NCBI GenBank assembly: GCA_965262505.1
Contig: CBDHFM010000030.1
Location: forward strand, 682,001 to 746,000
Source of the DNA: JACPPO01 sp965262505
Lineage (GTDB): Bacteria > Acidobacteriota > Vicinamibacteria > Vicinamibacterales > UBA2999
Length of the DNA: 64,000 bases
Direction of reading: 5' to 3'
In this document: positions 37,066 through 46,059 of the stretch, piece after piece
Layout: each line of letters begins with the position of its first letter
How positions within the stretch are numbered: position 1 is the first letter of the stretch
Translations under genes and position numbers: made by a program
Notes under the pieces: model-generated
Databases searched by the model: none
Told to the model about the DNA's origin: nothing
The model's input: the letters and a program-made list of their open reading frames with translations, nothing else

Positions 37066-38322
37066 GTGACCGCTCCGCGATTACTCCTCTCGCTCGTGCT
37101 CTTGGGCTGCGGGTTCGCCGCCGGCCTCGTCATCACCGGCCGTACGCCTGACGCCAACGACGGCCCTCAAGGCAACGCTGCGCAGAGGACGGCCACGCCG
37201 GACACAGCTACGCAGAGCACCGCCACTCAAGACGCCGTCCCCCAAGACACCGCCTCGGACGCCCCGCTGCCCGTGGCGGCGCCGGCTGTTCCAGGCGTGG
37301 CGACGCTCCCGGATTTCTCGCGCGTGGCCGAGCAAACCGTCCCGGCCGTCGCCAACATTTCGTCACAGCAGGTCGTCCGGCGCCAGAACTCCCCCTTCGC
37401 CAACGATCCGTTCTTCCAGTTCTTCTACGGCAATCGCGACGATGTCTTCGGGTCACGGCGTCGTGTCGAGCGCAGCCTGGGCTCCGGCGTAATCGTAAGC
37501 GCGGACGGCCTCGTCTTGACGAACAACCACGTCGTCGCCGGCGAGTCGGGCCGCCTCTCGCTGAGTCAGCTCCCCGCCGTGTCGGTCACGCTGGGCGACA
37601 ATCGGGAGGTGGAAGCACGGATCGTCGGCGTGGATCCGGCCACCGATCTGGCGTTACTGAAGATCGACGCCGGCAGGCTCCCTACTATTCCGTGGGGTGA
37701 TTCGGACCAGCTCAAGGTGGCCGAGTGGGTGCTCGCGATCGGCAACCCGTTCCAGCTCGATCAAACCGTGACCCTCGGCATCGTATCCGCGCTGGGGCGG
37801 ACCAACGTCGGCATCTCGGCGTACGAGGACTTCATTCAGACCGACGCCGCGATTAACCCCGGCAACTCCGGGGGCGCGCTGATTAACACGCGCGGCGAAC
37901 TCGTGGGCATCAATACGGCGATTTTCAGCCAGAGCGGCGGCTACCAGGGCGTCGGGTTCGCCGTGCCCAGCAACCTGGCGCGTCGTATCGTGGATGACCT
38001 GAACCAGTACGGCGAGGTCCGCCGTGGGTCGATCGGGTACGTCGAGATCGCCCCGCTCTCGACGCGTGCCGCCGACCAACTCGGCGTGCCCGACGCGAGG
38101 GGCGTCCTCATCCAGGCGATGCGCCGCGACGCCTCCGCATACGCTGCCGGGCTGCGTCCTGGCGACGTGATCGTCGCCTTCAACGGCACCGACGTCGTCG
38201 ACGGCGGCCAGCTGTCACGCCAGATTCAGGATGCGCCCATCGGCAGCGCCGCGACGGCCACGGTCATCCGCTCCGGAGAACGGCTCGAACTGAAGATTCC
38301 GATTCAAAGCACAGTGCAGTAA
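37066..38322 (+). CDS. HtrA/Deg-family periplasmic serine protease
   Basis: 418 aa from GTG. An N-terminal membrane anchor or signal (LLLSLVLLGCGFAAGLVI) is followed by a Thr/Gln-rich linker, the trypsin-like domain with the triad in LTNNHVVAGE (His), DPATDLALLKI (Asp) and NPGNSGGALINT (Ser), and one PDZ domain near 300-410 (GVLIQAMRRDASAYAAGLRP). It degrades misfolded envelope proteins. Divergent from efp with a 72-base gap. Confidence 0.95.
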   Translation: MTAPRLLLSLVLLGCGFAAGLVITGRTPDANDGPQGNAAQRTATPDTATQSTATQDAVPQDTASDAPLPVAAPAVPGVATLPDFSRVAEQTVPAVANISSQQVVRRQNSPFANDPFFQFFYGNRDDVFGSRRRVERSLGSGVIVSADGLVLTNNHVVAGESGRLSLSQLPAVSVTLGDNREVEARIVGVDPATDLALLKIDAGRLPTIPWGDSDQLKVAEWVLAIGNPFQLDQTVTLGIVSALGRTNVGISAYEDFIQTDAAINPGNSGGALINTRGELVGINTAIFSQSGGYQGVGFAVPSNLARRIVDDLNQYGEVRRGSIGYVEIAPLSTRAADQLGVPDARGVLIQAMRRDASAYAAGLRPGDVIVAFNGTDVVDGGQLSRQIQDAPIGSAATATVIRSGERLELKIPIQSTVQ

Positions 38323-38333
38323 ACCCGAGTCCT

Positions 38334-38475
38334 CGGTTTCCTCACCTCCAGGCGGGTCCTGACCGCGGACAGCCCCACTCGTGCACAGCTCCACAAGCGC
38401 CCTCACGTGAGAGGAGCCTGCGGCGCGAGCGGGGCGGCCCCGTCCGCGGCCACCCGCGACGAGGTGCTGAAACCG
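38334..38475 (-). repeat. palindromic TIR element, copy C
   Basis: 142 bases, inverted relative to copies A, B and E. Ends CGGTTTCCTCACCTC (38334) and GAGGTGCTGAAACCG (38461-38475). The core holds GCGGGTCCTGACCGCGGACA and GGCGGCCCCGTCCGCGGCCA. It lies just after the HtrA stop and 25 bases before a kinase 5' stub. Confidence 0.85.
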
Positions 38476-38479
38476 CCTC

Positions 38480-38485
38480 TATAAT
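38480..38485 (+). promoter_or_regulatory. candidate -10 box of a kinase-type promoter
   Basis: A perfect TATAAT stands 14 bases before the ATG of the kinase stub and five bases after repeat copy C. No good -35 is seen. The third kinase fragment has a similar TATACT about ten bases before its TTG start, which supports a short-leader promoter for this gene family. Confidence 0.4.
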
Positions 38486-38499
38486 CAGGCGCGACACTG

Positions 38500-38592
38500 A
38501 TGGCGCTGACTCCCGGCACCCGCCTCGGCCCGTATGAGATCACCGCCCAGATCGGCAAAGGCGGCATGGGGCCTGACCAGAGCGGGGTGTGA
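38500..38592 (+). pseudogene. 5' stub of a Ser/Thr protein kinase gene (30 codons)
   Basis: Reads MALTPGTRLGPYEITAQIGK then GGMG, the start and glycine loop of a PknB-type kinase as made in many copies by these bacteria, and then departs into PDQSGV and a stop. The break is at codon 24. The stop is followed two bases later by the ATG of the next gene, so this stub could act as a translated leader for it. Confidence 0.8.
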
Positions 38593-38593
38593 A

Positions 38594-38998
38594 ATGGATG
38601 GAGAGGAAAAGCCCAGAGGCTTCGACTGGGTGACGGCATGTTACGAGTGCAAGCCGGTGAGGTATTTTGAACGTTTGCGTATAGGGGCCGAACGCAACAC
38701 GAGGACTCGGAACAATTTGGATGGGGGCAAAGATGGTTTGAGGTTCGCGTGTAACAGCCATCCGGACGAGTTCTCGGTGTCTCGAGAAGGTCATGCCGAG
38801 ATAGAGGTTCGGTTCAGGCTGGCTGGAGAAACCGTCCATGTTGAAGCCACAGAATCGCTCGGCGGTCCTGGCGTGAACTTCGCCGGCACCCTTACCCTGA
38901 CAAATGAAGCGAAATGCCGACTGAGGGTTGGCGAAGAGAACCTGGACGAGTGGCAGGTTCTTAGAAGGGCGCTGGACCGACTATTCTTCCCGGCCTAA
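38594..38998 (+). CDS. hypothetical protein behind the kinase stub
   Basis: 134 aa. MDGEEKPRGFDWVTACYECK begins it; two Cys near the start, a Cys in LRFACNSHPDEF and a C-terminal WQVLRRALDRLFFPA. Mostly beta by pattern, no signal peptide, no known family. Lower GC than its neighbours suggests recent arrival. Its ribosome site is weak, and coupling to the 30-codon stub seems likely. Confidence 0.5.
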   Translation: MDGEEKPRGFDWVTACYECKPVRYFERLRIGAERNTRTRNNLDGGKDGLRFACNSHPDEFSVSREGHAEIEVRFRLAGETVHVEATESLGGPGVNFAGTLTLTNEAKCRLRVGEENLDEWQVLRRALDRLFFPA

Positions 38999-39151
38999 AC
39001 GGTTAACCGCTGGGTCCTCGGTTTCCGTCCTCAGTGCTCCTCATAATCTAGCCGGTTCCCGGTCGTATGTACTTGCAGCTACAAGAGTAAACGACCCCTG
39101 CCGGCGGGTCGTATTGGCAGCAGGTCATCTATTTCTCTCCCCAGGAGGATC

Positions 39152-41434
39152 ATGGCGCTCGCCCCCGGTACCCGTCTCGGACTGCATGAGGTCGCGGCCC
39201 AGATCGGCACGGGCGGGACGGGCGAGGTGTACCGCGCCACCGACACGAAGCTCGATCGTGATGTGGCAATCACGTTGCTGGCGGCGAGTGCTGCGATCCT
39301 CGTGATGCTCCCGATCCCCTTACTGGCTCAGGGAAACGGCACGTTCGAGGTCCAGGCGGTTCGCGCGTCGGAACCGATCATCATCGACGGGGAGCTGAGC
39401 GAAGCAGACTGGGCCTCGGCGGAGCCTGTCACCGACTTCTTCCAAAAGGAACCCCAAGAAGGCGCTCCTGCCTCGGAGGCGACCGAGGTGAGAATCCTGT
39501 TCGACACGCGGCAGCTCTATATCGGGGTTGTCGCGCACGACTCGGACCCGAGCGGCATCCGGGCGACCGAGCTTCGTAGAGACGATGAATTCGACAACGA
39601 CGATATCTTTGAGGTCATTCTCGATACATTCCACGACCACCGGAACGGGTATCTGTTTCGGATCAATCCGCTCGGAACGCTGCACGATGCCACCATCACG
39701 AATGAAGGACAGAACACAAACAGAAACTGGGATGAACAGTGGGAGGCGATCACCCAGATTACCGATGAAGGGTGGGTCGCAGAGATCGCGATTCCGTTCA
39801 AGTCGGTGCGATTCGAGGCCGGTGAAGACGTGACGTGGGGAGTAAATTTTCACCGGGAGATCAAGCGGAAGAACGAAGATGTCTACTGGACCGCGTACAG
39901 CCGGGACCTCAGTTTCGATGAGCTTTCGCAGGCTGGCCATCTGGAGGGGCTGTCGGAGATTCAGGGATTTACTTTTCGCGTCAAGCCGTTCTTCACCTCG
40001 GGTGGAAGTCAAGTGGTCCGCAGGGGACTGACCGAGACGGATCACCTGACCGACATCGGAATCGAAGACGCCAAGTTCATGATCACGCCTCAGCTCGTGC
40101 TGGATATGACCGTCAATCCCGATTTCGGGCAGGCGGATGTCGATGAGGCGCAGGTCAACCTGACCCGCTTTAGCCGGTTCTTTGCCGAACGGCGCGAATT
40201 CTTTCAAGAGGGGGCGGGTATCTTCCAGTTCGGGTCCGGAGGTTTCGGCCGGCCCGATCTCTTGTTGTTTCACAGCCGCCGCATCGGGCTTTCCGACGAC
40301 CGGGAGGAGGTTCCTATCTGGGGCGGGCTGAAGCTCACGGGGCAGCAGGGGCCTCTGGAAATCGGAGTACTGAACATGCAGACCCGGCGCTCGGACGGCG
40401 ACGAAGTGACCCCGGGACAAAATTTTTCCGTTGTCCGTTTGAAGGCCAATCTCCTCGGGCGATCCTACGTCGGCACGATGTTCACGAGTAACACGGCTGG
40501 CGCGGAGGGAGGCGACAACAAAGCAGCAGGGGTGGACGCCAATTTTACGTTCTTCCAGAACCTGAATCTGCGAGGGTTCCTGGCCAGGACGGATCCGGCT
40601 CCCGCAGAGGAGGCCGAGTGGGCGGGACAAGGAACAATCGAGTGGGGGACCGACCGATTCGAATTCCTTCTGGAACACACCGATGTCCCGCGCGAGGACA
40701 ACTTCAACCCGGGGATCGGTTTCGTAGGGAGAAATAATCAGAAGGAAAACCAGGCGGGGTTTGGGTACCAGCCACGGCCGGATATTACGTGGATACGTCA
40801 ATTTGGACTGGAAGCCGAATTTGCTCGTCTGACCAACCAGGAGGGAGATCTCGAAACCAGGAGTGCCGAATTCGGCTTGTCCACGGACTTCGAAAGTGGG
40901 GACGCCTTCGATGTCGGAGTCAGTAGAGAGTTTGAGAGGCTATTCGAGCCGTTCCGTGTTCGAGGGGGCGGAGGCACGGTTCCTGCCGGCGATTACACGT
41001 TCAACCAGTATTCAATGATGTATCGGGCGTTCCGAGGGCGCATGATTTCCGGCAATCTGCAGTTCCAGAGTGGCGGCTTCTTCAACGGCCACCGCACCCG
41101 CTTTGGCATCTCGCCGCGGTTTACGCCGTCGCAAAACCTGTCTTTCGAACCCGGTTACGACTGGAACAGAATCTCCCTGCCTGGCTCCACATTCACTACA
41201 CACGAGTTCAATGGAGACGTGAATTACTCCTTCAACCAGCGGTGGTTGACACGAACTACCTTGCTGCTTGACAGCCAAGGAGAAGAGTACACCTTCAATT
41301 TTCGACTGAACTATATCTACCGGCCCGGAGACGACGTCTTTGTTGTGTATACGGAGACAAGGGCATATGGAGACGAGGCGGGCCTCGACAATAGAGCCTT
41401 GATCGTCAAGTCGACGTTCTCTTTTGACTATTGA
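39152..41434 (+). CDS. DUF5916 outer-membrane barrel protein with a kinase-derived N-terminus
   Basis: 760 codons. Codons 1-40 are the 5' end of a Ser/Thr kinase gene (MALAPGTRLGLHEV...GEVYRATDTKLDRDVAI), with AGGAGG before the ATG. At codon 41 the text switches to TLLAASAAILVMLPIPLLAQ, the core and cleavage region of a signal peptide, then a CBM9-like domain (IIIDGELSEADWASAEPVTD, about 60-240) and a DUF5916 beta-barrel to the C-terminal FSFDY. In-frame GTG at 39263 would give a normal signal peptide (VAITLLAASAA), so the true start may be there. Its role is probably outer-membrane binding or uptake of a carbohydrate-like ligand. Confidence 0.85.
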   Translation: MALAPGTRLGLHEVAAQIGTGGTGEVYRATDTKLDRDVAITLLAASAAILVMLPIPLLAQGNGTFEVQAVRASEPIIIDGELSEADWASAEPVTDFFQKEPQEGAPASEATEVRILFDTRQLYIGVVAHDSDPSGIRATELRRDDEFDNDDIFEVILDTFHDHRNGYLFRINPLGTLHDATITNEGQNTNRNWDEQWEAITQITDEGWVAEIAIPFKSVRFEAGEDVTWGVNFHREIKRKNEDVYWTAYSRDLSFDELSQAGHLEGLSEIQGFTFRVKPFFTSGGSQVVRRGLTETDHLTDIGIEDAKFMITPQLVLDMTVNPDFGQADVDEAQVNLTRFSRFFAERREFFQEGAGIFQFGSGGFGRPDLLLFHSRRIGLSDDREEVPIWGGLKLTGQQGPLEIGVLNMQTRRSDGDEVTPGQNFSVVRLKANLLGRSYVGTMFTSNTAGAEGGDNKAAGVDANFTFFQNLNLRGFLARTDPAPAEEAEWAGQGTIEWGTDRFEFLLEHTDVPREDNFNPGIGFVGRNNQKENQAGFGYQPRPDITWIRQFGLEAEFARLTNQEGDLETRSAEFGLSTDFESGDAFDVGVSREFERLFEPFRVRGGGGTVPAGDYTFNQYSMMYRAFRGRMISGNLQFQSGGFFNGHRTRFGISPRFTPSQNLSFEPGYDWNRISLPGSTFTTHEFNGDVNYSFNQRWLTRTTLLLDSQGEEYTFNFRLNYIYRPGDDVFVVYTETRAYGDEAGLDNRALIVKSTFSFDY

Positions 41435-41437
41435 AGA

Positions 41438-41565
41438 ACTGGTTTCCGCAAGCCCGGGTCCTGTCGCCGGGCAGCCCCACCCGTGCTCGACGCCAACAGC
41501 ACCCGTCACGAGAGAGGCGCCTGCGGCGCGGGCGGGGCGGCCCCGCCCGGCGCCACCCGCCCCCG
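41438..41565 (-). repeat. palindromic TIR element, degenerate copy D
   Basis: Same orientation as copy C but diverged: CCCGGGTCCTGTCGCCGGGC stands for the usual GCGGGTCCTGACCGCGGAC, and the far end reads GGGGCGGCCCCGCCCGGCGC. The left end keeps ACTGGTTTCC; the right terminal repeat is lost. It lies directly behind the DUF5916 gene. Confidence 0.65.
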
Positions 41566-41897
41566 CTTCCCAGCTTTCGCCAGGCCAGGCCCACTTCCCA
41601 CCACGCATCACAGCAGTCGCTCCTGAGGGCTGCCCGCGTGTCCTTGTAGCCGGCCATCGATGTCGAGGTGTGCCAGAAACCCTTGCGGCCTTGCCTATTT
41701 GAAGGTCTGGGTCGGAAAAACGCAGCGTTCGCCCTTTGCCTTGCGCTGTCTCAGAAACAGTTATTTACGGAACGGGGGGCCGGTTCGCCGGCCGCTTGGG
41801 GTCCAGCCGAGGAGCCAGAACCAGGATTCCTAAACACTAGCCCGTTTTTGAGGACCTATCACGCCCGCAGCTCCTCTAGCCCTTATACTCCAACCGT
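41566..41897. other. intergenic, no gene seen
   Basis: About 330 bases without a convincing frame. It holds a short GC hairpin (GGCCGGTTCGCCGGCC near 41780) and, at its end, CTTATACTCC just before the kinase start, a possible -10 box. Confidence 0.4.
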
Positions 41898-42461
41898 TTG
41901 GCCCTCACTCCCGGCACTCGTCTCGGTCCGTATGAGATCGTCTCCGCCCTCGGGGCTGGGGGCATGGGCGAGGTGTACAAAGCCCGCGACACCCGCCTGG
42001 ACCGCACGGTCGCCATCAAAGTCCTCCCCGAGCATGTCGCCAGCGATCCTGCGCTGAAGCAGCGGTTCGAGCGCGAAGCCAAGACGATCTCCAGCCTGAA
42101 CCACCCGCACATCTGCACGCTGTACGACGTCGGCCGCGAGGGTGCCACCGACTTCCTGGTCATGGAGCACCTGGAGGGCGAGACGCTGGCCCAGCGGTTG
42201 ACCAAAGGGGCGCTGCCGCTCGACCAGGCACTCCAGACGGCCATTCAGATCGCCGACGCGCTGGACAAGGCCCACCGCCAGGGGATCGTCCATCGGGACC
42301 TCAAGCCCGGCAACATCATGCTGACCAAGACGGGGGCGAAGCTGCTCGACTTCGGGCTGGCGAAGCTGCGACAGCCCAGGGCGGTAGGCGACGACTCCAC
42401 GACGATGGCCATCTCGCTGACGGCGCCAGGCACCATCATTGGCACCTTGGCGTACAGATTG
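41898..42461 (+). pseudogene. Ser/Thr protein kinase, 3'-truncated by IS30
   Basis: About 188 kinase codons from TTG: LALTPGTRLGPYEIVSALGA, GGMGEVYKARD, VAIKVLPE (Lys), HRDLKPGNIML (catalytic loop), DFGLAKL (DFG) and APGTIIGTLAY. The next residues should be MSPEQ of the activation segment, but the IS30 end follows, and the frame stops 15 codons later inside the IS. Substrate-binding lobe, membrane segment and any TolB-like sensor part are missing. Related genes in this group start with ATG GCG; here the first codon is TTG. Confidence 0.88.
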
Positions 42462-43902
42462 GGTTCAAGGTATCGTCGCAACACCGCGTTGTGTGACCGA
42501 GCATAGCTGATTCCTAAGCGCCTCCGCGGGGGTCTGCCAGGCGAGGGTCTTCCGGGGGCGACCATTGAGAGCAGCAGCCACAGCGTCAAGGTCATCGCGG
42601 GAGTGCCTGGACAGGTCGGTGCCTTTGGGAAAGTACTGGCGGAGCAGGCCGTTGGTGTTCTCGTTCGTGCCGCGTTGCCAGGGGCTATGCGGATCGCAGA
42701 AGTAGATTGGTAGACCGGTGACGATGCGGAGCTGAACGTGTTGAGCCATCTCGGCACCTTGGTCCCACGTCAGTGAACGGCGAAGCTGCTCCGGTAGCGT
42801 GAGGATCGCCGACGCGATGGCGTCTCGGACGGCCTCGGCACCGTGCCCGGCCAGTGCGGGACCGTTCTTGATCCGAGGCTGCCCATAATCATCCATGCGA
42901 GGGAGATGCAGCAGCATCGTGAAACGGGTGGTGCGGTCCACGAGGGTCCCAATCGCGGAGCTACCCAGCCCGACAATCAGGTCACCCTCCCAGTGTCCTG
43001 GCACCGCCCGATCGTCGGCTTCGGCGGGGCGCTGACTGATCATGATGTCGGATCGGACGAACTGCTTGCCGCGTCCGCGTGTACGTGCTCTAGGAACCCG
43101 TAGCGCCCGTCCGGTCCGCAAGCACGTCACCAGTTCGCGTCGCAACGCACCTCGTCCTTGCACGTAGAGCGCTTGGTAGATGGCCTCGTGGGAGATCCGC
43201 ATCGATTCATCATCGGGGAAGTCGACGTGCAGTCTGTTGGCGATTTGCTCGGGACTCCATGAAGCCGCCCAGCGTCGATCCTGCCGACGACCGTGACGGC
43301 GACCATTCCAGTGCACAGCGGGACCACGCACCTTCGTCCCGTCCGTGGCCGTCACCATGCCCACAAGTCGGTCTTGCACGTAGCGACGCAGCTCGTCGTG
43401 CTGCGCCAGCTTCGCTACCTTCGGTCTTTTGGCCTTCAGGTCGGCGTGCCACTGCGCGGTCGTCGCGCGATACTCCAGCCCACCATTGCGGGTGGCCGCA
43501 TTGCGACGTAGCTCGCGCGAGATGGTCGACGCGGAGCGGCTGACTCGCCGACCGATGTCACGAATGGCGACGTGCTGGGCGTGCAAAATGGCAATTTCTT
43601 CGCGCTCGGCAAACGACAGATAACGCCCCGACAGTGGGGCCAGGCTGATCGGCGGCATGCCTCCACTTTCGCGGAACCATCGAGTACCGACCGGCTGAGA
43701 CACGCCGGCAGCCAGCGCAGCCTCTTCGCTGGACAAGCCACAAGCGATTGATTCCCAAAATCGGCGCCGGTGCTCACGGCGTCCCGCCGTCGGGCGCCCC
43801 GGCGACCGCATCGGAGCACGTCCCGCACGATGTGACCGTCGACGTTTCGGTGTTCCCATCGCAACTCCTCATCGTTGAGACGTTGCGACGACCGGTTGAA
43901 TC
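42462..43902 (-). mobile_element. IS30-family insertion sequence
   Basis: The ends GGTTCAAGGTATCGTCGCAAC (left) and GATTCAACCGGTCGTCGCAAC (right, inverted) match at 16 of 21 positions. One transposase gene fills it. The left side is a cut kinase gene and the right side a cut surface-protein gene of opposite orientation, so a deletion or rearrangement went with it. True borders may lie a few bases further out. Confidence 0.88.
42465..43859 (-). CDS. IS30-family transposase
   Basis: 464 aa with GAGGAG six bases before the ATG. HTH (LSFAEREEIAILHAQHVAIR then DIGRRVSRSASTISRELRRN) and the IS30 DDE core: GHWEGDLIVGLGSSA, LTWDQGAEMAQH and PWQRGTNENTNGLLRQYFPK. Somewhat longer than most IS30 transposases because of an N-terminal extra HTH. 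Frame intact; the stop is in the left terminal repeat. Confidence 0.94.
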   Translation of the reverse strand: MGTPKRRRSHRAGRAPMRSPGRPTAGRREHRRRFWESIACGLSSEEAALAAGVSQPVGTRWFRESGGMPPISLAPLSGRYLSFAEREEIAILHAQHVAIRDIGRRVSRSASTISRELRRNAATRNGGLEYRATTAQWHADLKAKRPKVAKLAQHDELRRYVQDRLVGMVTATDGTKVRGPAVHWNGRRHGRRQDRRWAASWSPEQIANRLHVDFPDDESMRISHEAIYQALYVQGRGALRRELVTCLRTGRALRVPRARTRGRGKQFVRSDIMISQRPAEADDRAVPGHWEGDLIVGLGSSAIGTLVDRTTRFTMLLHLPRMDDYGQPRIKNGPALAGHGAEAVRDAIASAILTLPEQLRRSLTWDQGAEMAQHVQLRIVTGLPIYFCDPHSPWQRGTNENTNGLLRQYFPKGTDLSRHSRDDLDAVAAALNGRPRKTLAWQTPAEALRNQLCSVTQRGVATIP

Positions 43903-44712
43903 TACCGGGAGCGCCCTCGTCACTGTGATGGTCGTGGGGTCGTTGGGAGGGAAAATAACTGAATCAAAAAGGATGACCTCGCCCGGCTGGGCACAAGAAA
44001 GCGCCCTGCGCAAGCCGCCCGAGCCGCCCTCTTCGGCGGTGCTCACGACAAGCGTGCGGTCGACATCGACCGTAACCGACGTGCTGGCGATGTTACCGGC
44101 CCGGTCGGTGGCGGTGCCGACGACCACCTGGCCCGCACCGTCCTCGGTGAGGACGACGTCGGGTGTGACGCTGGCGATGCCCGAGCCCACGTCCGTCGCC
44201 TCGAAGGTGACGGTCACCTCCGTGTTGTGCCAAACGTCGCACGTGGCCCCAGGCGTGACCGTCGCGGTGATCTCCGGCGGCGTGCGGTCGACCACCACCG
44301 TCACGATGTCCGTGCACATCACGAGTCCCGCCGTCACGCTGCCCTGATGGGCGCACGCCTCGATGGCGATAGGGCCGTCGGCGTGGGAGGAAACGTCGAC
44401 CGCGAACGTGTGCGTGCCCCGCTTCATGGCCGGGGGGTTGTCGTAGCTGTTGACCTCGACGCCGTCGAGCTTGAGCACCACGGTCGATACGTTGCCGGTG
44501 CGCTCGCCCTCACCGTTGGGGTTGGCGCTGGCCCTGAAGGCCACCTCCACCGAGAGCGTGTCTTGATTAGTGGCGAGGCCGTCGACAGGGGACCGAATCC
44601 GCGCCTCTGGAGCGACTTCTTGTGCGGGGAGGCCGGCCGACATCAGGAGTGCCCCGAACACAAGAGCGGCCAGGATGATGGCCACCCGGCGGTATTGCGA
44701 CTCGCGAAGCAT
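43903..44712 (-). pseudogene. secreted Ig-like-repeat surface protein, 3'-truncated by IS30
   Basis: About 270 codons remain. A signal peptide (IILAALVFGALLMSAGLPAQ) is followed by beta-sandwich repeats (VDRTPPEITATVTPGATCDV, TDVGSGIASVTPDVVLTEDG) of the bacterial Ig-like/HYR kind. The end, GGSGGLRRALSCAQPGEVIL through ITVTRALPV, is the usual opening of a right-handed beta-helix domain, which the IS30 has cut off. From codon 271 the frame runs 40 codons into the IS. Probably non-functional. Confidence 0.8.
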
Positions 44713-45246
44713 TGCTGACCCCTTCTGCCTCAGCCCGGAACCTCACGGGCTGTTACGCATTGAACCGAGGCGATGCGCCGGACAACCACCGACGCCGGTA
44801 TCGCGCGCAAGGACGTTCCTATACCGGGATTTTCATTTTGGCCGTTCCAGACCACCCTGCTTATACACCCAGAACATTCAGCGGTGGCCACATATCTTCA
44901 TCGCCATCGGGCGAATCACACCACGCGACGGTTCGATCCGACCTCGCTGTGGACCCCACTTACAGTTTTGGGAGTCTGAGGAACGGGTGACCCGCAACTC
45001 TGGCACACGCGGAAGGTGGCGATCCAGGACGACGAAAATTGAAATCGTCACGCCGGGGTTCGTAGTGCGCGGACGGCGTGGTCATGTGCGGAGAAAAACC
45101 CGTTCATCAGAAACGGCACGGATCACCGGTGGGCCCATGGGTTTTGCGGAGTCACATGGCCACGTCGGTGAGTGACGAGCGCGACGACCGGGAATACCGG
45201 GAGGATGTGAAGGAGGAGCAACGACGCCAGACGGGGCGGGCGCCCG
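44713..45246. other. gene-poor stretch, nothing recognised
   Basis: About 530 bases of slightly lower GC. Several frames of 60-200 codons exist but show no known motif, start site or codon bias. It may be remains of degraded genes next to the IS30 region. Confidence 0.5.
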
Positions 45247-46059
45247 TCAGTGATCTCTCAGCCAGTTCCCTTCGAACACGATTTCCGCCCATCCGGTCAG
45301 ATAGACACCGTCGTCACGCCACTCGACACGCTGGGTCCCGCCCGGCGCGACGATATCCATCGCTCGCGCGGCGCCGCCATGCGTGGCCGCCGCAACGGCA
45401 GAGGCGGATGCCCCGGTTCCGGAGGATGTCGTTGGCCCGACCCCGCGCTCCCAGATCAAGATACGCACGCGGTCCGGCGCCTCGACCTGCGCGAACTCGA
45501 CGTTCGTACCGGCCGGGAACATCGCATGCGCGGCCAGCGCCGGGCCGAGCCGGTTGAACCGTTCACGATCCGGCAGCGGGCCGAGCACGACGCATTGCGG
45601 GTTGCCGAGGCGCAGGACCGAGGCGGTTACCGATTCGCCATCAACGGTAACGGCGATCTGACGCACATCCTCCGGTGGGCCGAGCGCCGCCCGAAACGTG
45701 TAACGCTTTCCCTCGTGGCCGAGCAGTTCCAGCGTCTTCGGCCCCGCACCCGTGTCGACAACGATCGCGTCTCCCTGGTCCAGCCTCTGCATTCGCGCCA
45801 GCAGCGCGGCAAGGCAACGCAGCCCATTCCCCGAAAGTTCGGATGGACTCCCGTCGGCGTTGAACAGCCGCATCGCCGCGCCTCGGGTGCGCGCGTCATA
45901 GAAGATCAGGCCATCCGCTCCAACGCCGCAATGGCGGTCGCAGAGCGCGCGCGCGAGCGCCGTAGGGTCGTCGCGGATCGCGCCGACCCGAATCGACTCG
46001 CCCGCAACCAGTAGGAAATCGTTGCCGTAGGCGTGAGCCTTGGCAACATGCAGACTCAC
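45247..46059 (-). CDS. dapF: diaminopimelate epimerase homologue with both catalytic Cys replaced by Ser
   Basis: 270 aa with the twofold DapF fold: AHAYGNDFLLV, HCGVGADGLIFY, FNADGSPSELSGNGLRCLAA and GVGPTTSSGTGASASAVAAA. DapF turns LL- into meso-diaminopimelate for lysine and cell wall using two Cys, in MCGNG and CGTG. Here these read LSGNG and SSGTG, so both are Ser. Length and all other signatures are normal, so the gene is under selection. Either this lineage uses another acid/base pair or the protein acts on another substrate. It is the last gene of a minus-strand run. Confidence 0.8.
   Translation of the reverse strand: MSLHVAKAHAYGNDFLLVAGESIRVGAIRDDPTALARALCDRHCGVGADGLIFYDARTRGAAMRLFNADGSPSELSGNGLRCLAALLARMQRLDQGDAIVVDTGAGPKTLELLGHEGKRYTFRAALGPPEDVRQIAVTVDGESVTASVLRLGNPQCVVLGPLPDRERFNRLGPALAAHAMFPAGTNVEFAQVEAPDRVRILIWERGVGPTTSSGTGASASAVAAATHGGAARAMDIVAPGGTQRVEWRDDGVYLTGWAEIVFEGNWLRDH

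Noticed and set aside
39320..40801. 493-codon minus-strand frame opposite the DUF5916 gene
   Set aside because: No known motif, and the plus-strand protein is a well-formed CBM9/DUF5916 protein.
44713..45246. tRNA or small RNA gene in the gene-poor stretch
   Set aside because: I looked for a cloverleaf and T-arm GTTCGA/GTTCAA contexts and found none that fold; nothing firm to call.
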